DNA of 35,648 nucleotides. Source: Oscillospiraceae bacterium (GTDB taxonomy: Bacteria; Bacillota; Clostridia; Oscillospirales; Oscillospiraceae). The translations under genes were made by a program, and so were the position numbers. This document shows, one piece after another, positions 22,661 to 28,994 of the stretch. The notes under the pieces are model-generated. The model was given only the letters and a program-made list of their open reading frames with translations. It was not told the origin of the DNA and made no database searches. The stretch is from the NCBI GenBank assembly GCA_022800525.1, contig JAAWQM010000031.1:1-35648 (forward strand), written 5' to 3'. The stretch's first letter is position 1. Each line of letters starts with the position of its first letter.

Positions 22661-22689
22661 ATTATAACACATACGGGGAGGGTTTTCCA
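22661..22689 (-). promoter_or_regulatory. Promoter of the SPFH gene
   Basis: On the minus strand: TGGAAA (22684-22689), 17 bases, perfect TATAAT (22661-22666). The -35 matches consensus at four of six bases. Confidence 0.55.
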
Positions 22690-22713
22690 CTATAATTTTT
22701 CAGCGGCGGGAAC

Positions 22714-22832
22714 TCAATTTTCAGGCGCGGGCCCTGTAGGGGCGGATATCATCCGCCCGCTCTGCCGGAATGCACAGATGCCCTTGAGATGCGGGCGGGT
22801 AATACCCGCCCCTACATGGATTCTGCAATTTT
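22714..22832. repeat. Palindromic repeat family A, copy 4 (bipartite)
   Basis: Two stems lie 34 bases apart: GGGCGGAT-ATC-ATCCGCCC (22740-22758) and GGGCGGGTA/TACCCGCCC (22793-22811). The outer ends GTAGGGGCGG (22736-22745) and CCGCCCCTAC (22806-22815) are also exact complements, so the 80-base unit can fold as a whole. Flanks TCAATTTT (22714) and GCAATTTTGAAC resemble those of copies 1 and 3. It occupies most of the gap between the SPFH and blaI-like promoters. Confidence 0.7.
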
Positions 22833-22889
22833 GAACATGGTGCATCACAAAATAGATTTCCCGATGCAGGGCGCAGGATGTGTTCCCTC

Positions 22890-22918
22890 TTGACAAACGC
22901 CTCCTACAGATGTAGTAT
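22890..22918 (+). promoter_or_regulatory. Promoter of the BlaI/M56 operon
   Basis: A perfect TTGACA (22890-22895), 17 bases, TAGTAT (22913-22918). The left operator arm covers the spacer and the -10 box, so a bound repressor would block RNA polymerase. Confidence 0.85.
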
Positions 22919-22946
22919 GTTATCAGGATACTACATCTGTAGGAGG
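22900..22946. promoter_or_regulatory. BlaI/MecI-type double operator
   Basis: A perfect 19-bp inverted repeat: CCTCCTACAGATGTAGTAT (22900-22918) and its complement (22928-22946), separated by 9 bases. Each arm holds the TACAnnTGTA core bound by BlaI/MecI dimers. The left arm covers the -10 box; the right arm contains the AGGAGG ribosome binding site. The transcript starts near 22925, so it carries only the right arm. Confidence 0.85.
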
Positions 22947-22953
22947 TTTTCGT

Positions 22954-23319
22954 ATGACCAACTTATCAGACCGGGAGTGGACAGTGCTGGACGCGCTGTG
23001 GCGGACCGGAGGCGCGGCCCTGGGCGAGCTGACCGCCGCCCTGCGCGGGGAGACCGGCTGGAGCCGGAGCACAGTCCTGACCTACCTGACGCGCATGGAG
23101 GCCAAGGGGCTGGTCGCCATTGACAGCTCAGGCTATCCCAGACGCTACCGGGCGGCCCTGGACCGGGACGCCTGCCAGGCCCAGGCGCGGAAAAACTTCC
23201 TTCAGCAGGTGTACCAGGGAGCGACCGGGGACCTTGTGGCGGCGTTCCTGAAGGAAAAGCCCATCCCCGCCCGGGAGCGGGACGAGCTGCGCCGCCTGCT
23301 GGACGAAATGGAGGTGTAA
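22954..23319 (+). CDS. BlaI/MecI-family transcriptional repressor
   Basis: A 121-residue repressor of the usual length. LSDREWTVLDALWRTGGAALGELTAAL and WSRSTVLTYLTRMEAKGLV form the winged helix, with the family's typical recognition helix. The C-terminal half (QARKNFLQQVYQGATGDLVAAFL...ERDELRRLLDEME) is the dimerisation and cleavage region. The gene starts 7 bases after AGGAGG, downstream of its own palindromic operator, so it is autoregulated. The M56 protease gene follows after 5 bases, giving the usual repressor-sensor pair. Confidence 0.93.
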   Translation: MTNLSDREWTVLDALWRTGGAALGELTAALRGETGWSRSTVLTYLTRMEAKGLVAIDSSGYPRRYRAALDRDACQAQARKNFLQQVYQGATGDLVAAFLKEKPIPARERDELRRLLDEMEV

Positions 23320-23324
23320 GCCGG

Positions 23325-25283
23325 ATGCGTGATATCTGGTCCTTTCTGCTGCAAACCCTGACGGCCTCCGGCACGGCGGCGCTGCTGCTGGCGGTGAAGG
23401 CCATGTTCCGGGACAAGCTGTCCCCGCGCTGGCAGTTTGCCTCATGGGGCATTCTGGCGTTGGTCCTGCTGGTCCCGGCAGGACTGGGAGGACGCTATGC
23501 CCTGGTCAACTGGCCGTTCTATGTGGAGGCGGCCAGGTCCGGCCTCACCGGGGAGTTCGGCGCGCTGGCGAAGGTCATCGCGCCTGTGCCGCTGCCGTCC
23601 CTTACGCCGCCGCGCTCCGCCAGGGACTGGCTGTTCTGCCTCTACACCGCGGGAGCCGCGCTGCTCCTGCTCCGCTGCACCGTCTCCTATGCCTGCCTCC
23701 GGCTGGCCCTGCGGCGGGGGAGGCCGGCGGACGATGCGTCCATCCGCGCCGTGGCGGAGCGGTATCAGCTGCCCGTCTGTCCCGCCGTGGAGATCGACGG
23801 ACTGTCCTCCGCGCTGATCTGCGGCGTGTTCCGGCCTGTGCTGGCGCTCCCGGCGGGGGCGGCGGCGGATGAAAAAATCCTGCTCCATGAGCTGCTGCAT
23901 CTGAAATACCGCGACGCCGCCTGGGGACTGGTGATTGCCTTCTTCCGGTGCGTCCACTGGTGCAACCCGCTGCTGTGGCTGTGCGCCAACCTGGCGGGGA
24001 ACGACCTGGAATCCCTGTGCGACCAGCGCGTTTTGGAGCGGCTGGAGGGCGAGGACCGCCGGGATTACGGACGCATTCTGCTGGACATGGCGGACGAGAA
24101 GTACGCCCGCGCCCCCGGCACGTCCTCCATGGCCAACGGCGGCAGAAACATCCGCCGCCGCATTGAGGCCATCGCCCGCTTCAAGCGGTACCCCAAGGAC
24201 ATGGGGCTGGTGTCGGTGTGCGTCGTTCTGGTGCTGGCCGTGCCGCTGCTGGCGGGACAGCGGGCGAACGCGGTCCATGAGCATCCCCTGTTCGACAGCG
24301 CGGACGCCCTCATGGCCTCCGCCCGGACCACTTACTGCACCACTTACGCCGGGGCCTTTGACGCCTACGCCAAGGCGGTGCTGAAGGAGTATATCCCCTA
24401 CCGGGCCATGTGCGCCCCTCTGGCGCAGCAGAACGCGCTGGCAGCGGCCTACCGCCGGGAGGCGGAGCAGGGCACCTGGGGCTGGGAGGACGCGGGCCTG
24501 CCCGGCATGGCGGACATGAGCAAGGGCTATTACATCTACAACCTTGTCGAGGTGGAGAAAAATGTCTGGGAGGGCCTGCTGGCCGTGCAGCTCCAGGAAC
24601 CGCCGGAGGGAAAATCCACTGGCGAGGACTACTACGCCTGGGCGGCGGTCCAGAAGCTGCGGGCAGAAAAGGAGGGCAGCCGCTGGGTCATCCTGCCCCA
24701 GGGAGATTTTGAGGCGGTGCAGGCTTACGGGTGGGCAGATATCCCGCACCTCACCTTCACGGAGCTGCCCGCCTGGGTCTACGAGGCGGAGGCGGAGGAC
24801 TTTATTGTCCGGATGCGGCGGCAGACCAGCGCCTACGTCCTCAGCCAGGTCCAGACCGGCAGCGGATTTTTCACCAGCACCACCTTTGACGCCACGCCCA
24901 AGCCGGACGGGACCTTTTATATGTGCAGCGGCTTTGAGCTGCAAGCCATCTACACCGGCGACCCGGCGGACAAGGGGAAATACACCCACATCGGCGTGTC
25001 CTCGGTGCCCCTGCGGGAGGGGCAGGCGCGGCCCGTCATGGAAAATCCCGGCCTTTTGAACGGCGGCGGGAACTCCACCGACGGCAGCGGCTGGGGCGGG
25101 CAGTCCCTGGGCAGCTGGTGGCTGGAGGGGGACGGTACGGTCTTTCTTTCCGGCGGCGGGGCCGGAAACACGGGCGTTGAAAACCTCCCCGCCGCCTACG
25201 CGGTGAACCTGTACCTCAACGGCAAGCTGGCGGCTGAGCTGACCCTGCTGCCCACCCCGGAAGGAGGAATGAACTTTGACTGA
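23325..25283 (+). CDS. M56-family membrane sensor metalloprotease with unusual C-terminal domain
   Basis: A 652-residue BlaR1/MecR1-like protein. Membrane segments lie near residues 8-25, 38-58, 100-122 and 285-302. The zinc site HELLH is at about 189-193 and is followed by the NDLESLCDQRVLE segment typical of M56 proteases. In BlaR1 the external C-terminal domain is a penicillin-binding sensor. Here the region after about 305 (nearly 350 residues) shows no SxxK/SxN/KTG-like arrangement and is rich in Trp, Tyr and Gly, so it probably senses something else. The likely action is to cut the BlaI-type repressor on sensing a signal. The stop overlaps the next gene's start by 8 bases. Confidence 0.88.
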   Translation: MRDIWSFLLQTLTASGTAALLLAVKAMFRDKLSPRWQFASWGILALVLLVPAGLGGRYALVNWPFYVEAARSGLTGEFGALAKVIAPVPLPSLTPPRSARDWLFCLYTAGAALLLLRCTVSYACLRLALRRGRPADDASIRAVAERYQLPVCPAVEIDGLSSALICGVFRPVLALPAGAAADEKILLHELLHLKYRDAAWGLVIAFFRCVHWCNPLLWLCANLAGNDLESLCDQRVLERLEGEDRRDYGRILLDMADEKYARAPGTSSMANGGRNIRRRIEAIARFKRYPKDMGLVSVCVVLVLAVPLLAGQRANAVHEHPLFDSADALMASARTTYCTTYAGAFDAYAKAVLKEYIPYRAMCAPLAQQNALAAAYRREAEQGTWGWEDAGLPGMADMSKGYYIYNLVEVEKNVWEGLLAVQLQEPPEGKSTGEDYYAWAAVQKLRAEKEGSRWVILPQGDFEAVQAYGWADIPHLTFTELPAWVYEAEAEDFIVRMRRQTSAYVLSQVQTGSGFFTSTTFDATPKPDGTFYMCSGFELQAIYTGDPADKGKYTHIGVSSVPLREGQARPVMENPGLLNGGGNSTDGSGWGGQSLGSWWLEGDGTVFLSGGGAGNTGVENLPAAYAVNLYLNGKLAAELTLLPTPEGGMNFD

Positions 25284-25866
25284 CCGGGAAAATCTGTATA
25301 AAGGGCTTTCCCACGCGGCGTGGGGGTACTTCTTCCTGAATTTCGACTTCAATCTGGGAACCGTCAGCATCTTCCCCCGGTTCGCGGGATACCTCCTGTT
25401 CCTCAGCGCAATCGGGAAGCTGGCGGGGGAGCGGCGGGATTTGCTGTTGCTGCGGCCGCTGTGCGTACTGCTGGCGGTATGGAATGGTGGGGACTGGCTG
25501 CTGAGCTGGGGCGGCGGCGATATCGACGGACATGTGCTGTTCCTGGACCTGCTGATGGCGGCGGCGGGGCTGTACTTCCAGTTCCAGTTCCTCACAGACA
25601 TGGCGGCCCTGGCGGAGACGTACCGTCCGGCGGAGGACAACAACCTGGACGGGCGCCTGCGCCGCCGCAGGACGGCTTATATCGTGCTGGTGACGGTCAT
25701 CTCCCTGTTCTCCGCCGCGCCGGGACAGATCATGATCCTGGGGGACGGCTGGCGCACGGGCATTATACTGGGGCTGGCGGTGATTGCCTGTATCCTCTCA
25801 CTGATGATTATGGCGGGGCTGTTCGAGCTGCGGAAATTCTTTTTGCCGGGCGCGGCGGAAGTATAA
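25276..25866 (+). CDS. Uncharacterised membrane protein of the BlaI/M56 operon
   Basis: A 196-residue protein with about five hydrophobic segments: FPRFAGYLLFLSAIGKL, LLLRPLCVLLAVW, VLFLDLLMAAAGLYF, AYIVLVTVISLFSAA and a long last helix. It has a TTG start at 25276, because the only nearby ATG is in the protease frame, and AAGGAGG lies 8 bases upstream. It overlaps the protease gene by 8 bases, so it is co-translated. I do not recognise the family. Position suggests a target or accessory of the M56 sensor system. Confidence 0.8.
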   Translation: MTDRENLYKGLSHAAWGYFFLNFDFNLGTVSIFPRFAGYLLFLSAIGKLAGERRDLLLLRPLCVLLAVWNGGDWLLSWGGGDIDGHVLFLDLLMAAAGLYFQFQFLTDMAALAETYRPAEDNNLDGRLRRRRTAYIVLVTVISLFSAAPGQIMILGDGWRTGIILGLAVIACILSLMIMAGLFELRKFFLPGAAEV

Positions 25867-25945
25867 TTTCCCCTCTGCCGGGAAACACTGGAAATGATCC
25901 GGGCAAAGCCTGGAAAATCGAAGTGTCAGAGAGGAGCGGCGCACG

Positions 25946-26215
25946 ATGGTGAAAGGTACCTCCCGCCGGGTGATCGTAGTGGATTCCCCCGATCCCAAGC
26001 TGTTTGAACAGGCTATTTTTATTGTAAAGAACGACGCGTTTTCCCAGGAGGGAGTGACCTCCCAGCAGATTCTGGGGGAGGCGTGCCGCATTGCGCGGGG
26101 CTGCGCCTCCGCCCCCACGGCAAAGCCGCCCCTGTGGAGGCTGATCCCCCGGTGGGGCTGGGCGGCCCTGGGCGTGGCGGTTGCCGCGGCGGGCATTGCG
26201 CTGTGGCTTTTATAG
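25946..26215 (+). CDS. Small tail-anchored protein of unknown function
   Basis: An 89-residue protein. The N-terminal 55 residues are soluble (SRRVIVVDSPDPKLFEQAIFIVKND...GVTSQQILGEACRIA) and one hydrophobic helix ends the protein (about 69-89), so it should be anchored with the N-terminus in the cytosol. GAGGAG lies 9 bases before the ATG. The pattern VIVVxSPDPKLFEQAIFIV looks familiar from small conserved clostridial proteins, from memory only; no function is known to me. TATAAT at 25862-25867 might give it its own promoter, but no -35 is clear. Confidence 0.72.
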   Translation: MVKGTSRRVIVVDSPDPKLFEQAIFIVKNDAFSQEGVTSQQILGEACRIARGCASAPTAKPPLWRLIPRWGWAALGVAVAAAGIALWLL

Positions 26216-26228
26216 GGCGGGGCTTTGT

Positions 26229-26310
26229 GTTGGGCTTTGCCCAAACCCACCAGGGGCTTTGCCCCTGGACTCCACCACCCTTTGAAAAGGGTGGACCCAA
26301 ACTTTAATGT
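26229..26310. repeat. Triple-hairpin extragenic element
   Basis: Three stems in a row: TTGGGC-TTT-GCCCAA (26230-26244), CCAGGGGC-TTT-GCCCCTGG (26250-26268) and CCACCC-TTTGAAAA-GGGTGG (26275-26294), then ACCCAAACTTTAATG. The first two share a TTT loop. I recall near-identical stretches in several gut Clostridia genomes, so it is probably a dispersed repeat; this is memory, not a search. Confidence 0.6.
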
Positions 26311-26322
26311 TTTTAACGCGTG

Positions 26323-26360
26323 CAATCGGCCTCCGGAGTGGATGCTCCGGAGGCCGATTG
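26323..26360. terminator. Bidirectional terminator between convergent genes
   Basis: A perfect 16-bp stem, CAATCGGCCTCCGGAG and its complement, with a 6-base loop. TTATT follows on the plus side. It separates the tail-anchored protein gene (plus) from the transketolase genes (minus). Confidence 0.82.
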
Positions 26361-26369
26361 TTATTCGGT

Positions 26370-27311
26370 TTATTTGCCTAACAGGGCCTTGGTCTGTTTG
26401 ACGATGTTGTCCGCGCACAGGCCGAACTGCGCCAGCAGCGCGGCGGCAGGGCCGGAGTGTCCGAACTCGTCGTTGACGCCGACGCGCTTCACCGGCACGG
26501 GGGATTTCTCACTGACCAGCGCGCACACCGCCTCGCCCAGTCCGCCGATGACGCTGTGCTCCTCCACCGTGACGAGCTTCCCGCACTCCCTGGCGGCCTT
26601 CAGCACCAGCTCCTCGTCCAGCGGCTTGATAGTGGCCATATTGATGACCCGGACCTGGATGCCCGCTTCCGCCAGCATGTTCCCGGCCTCGATGGCCTCG
26701 GGGACCATGATGCCATTGGCGATAATGGCGGCGTCCGTCCCGTCCCGCAGGACCTCCCCCTTGCCGATTTCAAATTTGAAGTCCTCGCTGTGGAATACCG
26801 GCGTGGCGGCGCGGCCAAAGCGCATGTAGACAGGACCCTCCATCTCATAGGCGGCCTTCACCATCTGCCGGGCCTCCACGTCGTCGGCGGGACACATGAC
26901 GGTCATGCCGGGGATAGAGCGCATGAGGGCGAAGTCCTCACAGCACTGGTGGCTTGCGCCGTCCTCGCCCACGGAAATGCCGCCGTGGGTCGCGCCGATC
27001 TTCACGTTCAGATGGGGATAGCCGATGGTGTTTCGGACCTGCTCAAAGGCCCGTCCCGCGGCAAACATGGCGAAGGTGGAGGCGAAGGGCACCAGCCCCA
27101 TGGTCGCCAGCCCGGCAGCCACACCGGTCATGTTGGCCTCGGCAATGCCGCAGTCGAAATGGCGCTCGGGATAGGCTTTCTGGAACGTGGCGGTCTTGGT
27201 GGCGCCCGCCAGGTCCGCGTCCAGGACCACCAGATTCTCCGCGGTCGCGCCCAGCTCCTTCAGCGCGCTGCCATAGCTGTCGCGGGTCGCGATTTTCTTC
27301 ACATCTGCCAT
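26370..27311 (-). CDS. Transketolase, C-terminal subunit
   Basis: A 313-residue protein matching the pyrimidine-binding and C-terminal domains of transketolase. It has the catalytic Glu in CGIAEANM (about residue 58), ATHGGISVGEDGASHQ and the C-terminal VEEHSVIGGLGEAV. With the N-terminal subunit it would form a TPP-dependent transketolase of the non-oxidative pentose phosphate pathway, moving two-carbon units between sugar phosphates. It starts 3 bases after the N-terminal subunit's stop. Two-gene transketolases are common in Firmicutes and archaea. A DXS or other TPP enzyme is unlikely given this length and gene order. Confidence 0.92.
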   Translation of the reverse strand: MADVKKIATRDSYGSALKELGATAENLVVLDADLAGATKTATFQKAYPERHFDCGIAEANMTGVAAGLATMGLVPFASTFAMFAAGRAFEQVRNTIGYPHLNVKIGATHGGISVGEDGASHQCCEDFALMRSIPGMTVMCPADDVEARQMVKAAYEMEGPVYMRFGRAATPVFHSEDFKFEIGKGEVLRDGTDAAIIANGIMVPEAIEAGNMLAEAGIQVRVINMATIKPLDEELVLKAARECGKLVTVEEHSVIGGLGEAVCALVSEKSPVPVKRVGVNDEFGHSGPAAALLAQFGLCADNIVKQTKALLGK

Positions 27312-27314
27312 CTC

Positions 27315-28163
27315 TTACACCTCCAATGCCCTGCGGGCCCCGGCCAACTCGGCCATGCCCTTGGCGTACTCTTCATCATTGGGCGCTTTTCCGTGCCACC
27401 CGGCGTTGTCCTCCATATAGGAGACGCCCTTGCCCTTGGTGGTCTTCATGAGGATGCAGGTGGGCCTGCCGCCGCCCTGGTTGGCGTGGAACCGGGCGAA
27501 GGCGGACTCCATCTGCCCGAAGTCGTGGCCGTCGATTTTCACCACGTCGCAGCCGAAGGCGGCGAACTTCGCATCCACCGGCTCGGTGTTCATCACGTCG
27601 CTGGTGCGCCCGTCAATCTGGAGCCCGTTGATGTCCACGATGACGCACAGGTTGTCCAGCTTGTAGTGGGCGGCGAACATGACGGCTTCCCACACCTGGC
27701 CCTCGGCCAGCTCGCCGTCGCCCAGCAGGGCGTAGACGTTGACGTCTTTGTTCAGGAACTTGGCGCCCTTGGCCATACCGGCGGCGGCGGAGATGCCCTG
27801 GCCCAGGGAGCCGGTGGACATATCCACGCCGGGGACGGTGTTCATATTGGGATGCCCCTGGAGGTAGGAGTCGATATGCCGCAGCGTGGGCAGGTCCTCC
27901 ACTGGGAAGAAGCCCCGCTGCGCCAGAGCGGAATAGAGGCCCGGCGCGGTGTGGCCCTTGCTGAGGACGAAGCGGTCCCGGCCCTCCCACCTGGGATTTC
28001 CGGGATCAACGCGCATTTCCTTAAAATAGAGATAGGTGAACATGTCGGCGGAGGAGAGGCTGCCGCCGGGGTGGCCGGCCTTCGCGCCGTGGGTGCTGGT
28101 CAGGATGCCCTCCCGTACGCTGACGGCCGTCAGCTGCAGGGAGCGTTTTTCTTCTGGTGTCAT
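27315..28163 (-). CDS. Transketolase, N-terminal (TPP-binding) subunit
   Basis: A 282-residue protein with the transketolase motifs STHGAKAGHPGGSLSSAD (substrate His25 and His31), FVLSKGHTAPGLY and the TPP/Mg motif GDGELAEGQVWEA ending in VDINGLQIDG (about 146-175). KTTKGKGVSYMED fits the end of the domain. AAGGAGG precedes the ATG at good spacing, and a promoter lies at 28258-28286. It is the first gene of the two-gene operon. Confidence 0.93.
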   Translation of the reverse strand: MTPEEKRSLQLTAVSVREGILTSTHGAKAGHPGGSLSSADMFTYLYFKEMRVDPGNPRWEGRDRFVLSKGHTAPGLYSALAQRGFFPVEDLPTLRHIDSYLQGHPNMNTVPGVDMSTGSLGQGISAAAGMAKGAKFLNKDVNVYALLGDGELAEGQVWEAVMFAAHYKLDNLCVIVDINGLQIDGRTSDVMNTEPVDAKFAAFGCDVVKIDGHDFGQMESAFARFHANQGGGRPTCILMKTTKGKGVSYMEDNAGWHGKAPNDEEYAKGMAELAGARRALEV

Positions 28164-28257
28164 GAGGTTCCTCCTTACAAATATTTCTTCATTTGCTGAT
28201 ATGCTGCGGAGATCTGCGCCGTTTCCAGTCTCCCCTTTGCCGGGTTTTTCCTTTATC

Positions 28258-28286
28258 AGTATAGCTCATTTCCGCTTGGGATGCAA
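28258..28286 (-). promoter_or_regulatory. Promoter of the transketolase operon
   Basis: On the minus strand: TTGCAT (28281-28286), 17 bases, TATACT (28258-28263). The start is predicted near 28251, giving a leader of nearly 90 bases. Between this and the ptsH promoter (28287-28512) the sequence is AT-rich and shows no gene. Confidence 0.68.
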
Positions 28287-28512
28287 GACATTCGAGGCAA
28301 TTTCCGGCGGTCGGGCCGGCGGATTTTTCGGCGTTTTGCTAGTTTCTAAAGACATCCAATTGATAAAGATCAAATAATTGTAATGGATTTTCCTGGAAGG
28401 GGCTGATTTTTCCCTGTTAAGTCCGCCTCATTGTTTTTGTAGAATTGCACAAATTCATCGCTTCCAGGCCAAAAAACAGGCAAAATGCCAGAAAGCGGCA
28501 GCGAATCTACAC

Positions 28513-28542
28513 TTGAAAGTCCCATTTTGTTTGGTATATAAT
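28513..28542 (+). promoter_or_regulatory. Promoter of ptsH-ptsI
   Basis: TTGAAA, 18 bases, perfect TATAAT (28537-28542). The predicted start is near 28549. The leader of about 83 bases carries a small hairpin (CCGCC/GGCGG near 28570). Confidence 0.72.
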
Positions 28543-28631
28543 AGGTGCGGAAACCTGTAAAGGACGTCCTCCGCCTGGGCGGCGGGACGCCGCAGCTCCC
28601 GAATGAAATATCACAGAAGGAGATCTTGATT

Positions 28632-28895
28632 ATGAAGCAATTCACTTATACAATTACCGACGCCCTGGGCATCCACGCCCGCCCCGCCGGCCAGCTCGCC
28701 AAGCTGGCCAAGAGCTATGGCCCCGACACCACCGCCACCCTGACCAAGGACGGCAAGACGGTGAAGCTCAGCCAGCTGATGATGCTCATGGGCCTGGCCG
28801 TCAAGAAGGACCAGGAGGTCACTGTCAACGTGGAGGGCCCCGCCGAGGCGGAAGCCTGCGCCACTCTGGAAGCGTTTTTCAAGGAGAATCTGTAA
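28632..28895 (+). CDS. ptsH: Phosphocarrier protein HPr
   Basis: An 87-residue HPr, with the phosphate-accepting His15 in GIHARPAG and the usual fold pattern (FTYTITDALGIHARPA, GPDTTATLTKDGKTV, KKDQEVTVNVEGPAEAEA). It carries phosphate from enzyme I to sugar-specific EIIA proteins. The start at 28632 has AAGGAG at 9 bases; upstream in-frame starts lack this. The regulatory site is odd: aligned to GKTVNLKSIMGV of Bacillus, this protein reads GKTVKLSQLMML, so the usual Ser46 is Gln and a Ser stands one place earlier. Control by HPr kinase may be absent or altered. ptsI follows. Confidence 0.93.
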   Translation: MKQFTYTITDALGIHARPAGQLAKLAKSYGPDTTATLTKDGKTVKLSQLMMLMGLAVKKDQEVTVNVEGPAEAEACATLEAFFKENL

Positions 28896-28908
28896 TCCCA
28901 GGCCTTTC

Positions 28909-28949
28909 GGAGCGCCGCGCCCTTCTGAACACGGAATGGCCGGCGCTCC
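28909..28949 (+). terminator. Hairpin between ptsH and ptsI, possible attenuator
   Basis: GGAGCGCCG (28909-28917) and CGGCGCTCC (28941-28949) form a 9-bp stem with a 23-base loop, followed by a weak TTGCTGT. It lies 13 bases after the ptsH stop and could lower ptsI expression relative to ptsH. Confidence 0.5.
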
Positions 28950-28994
28950 TTGCTGTAAAAGCCGAACGAATAACATACAGGAGGAAATGAACTG

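Noticed and set aside
22954-25283. Beta-lactam resistance locus
   Set aside because: There is no beta-lactamase or PBP2a gene, and the sensor protease lacks a penicillin-binding domain.
26229-26310. CRISPR-like array, because of repeated hairpins
   Set aside because: The stems differ in sequence, there are no equal-length spacers and no cas genes are nearby.
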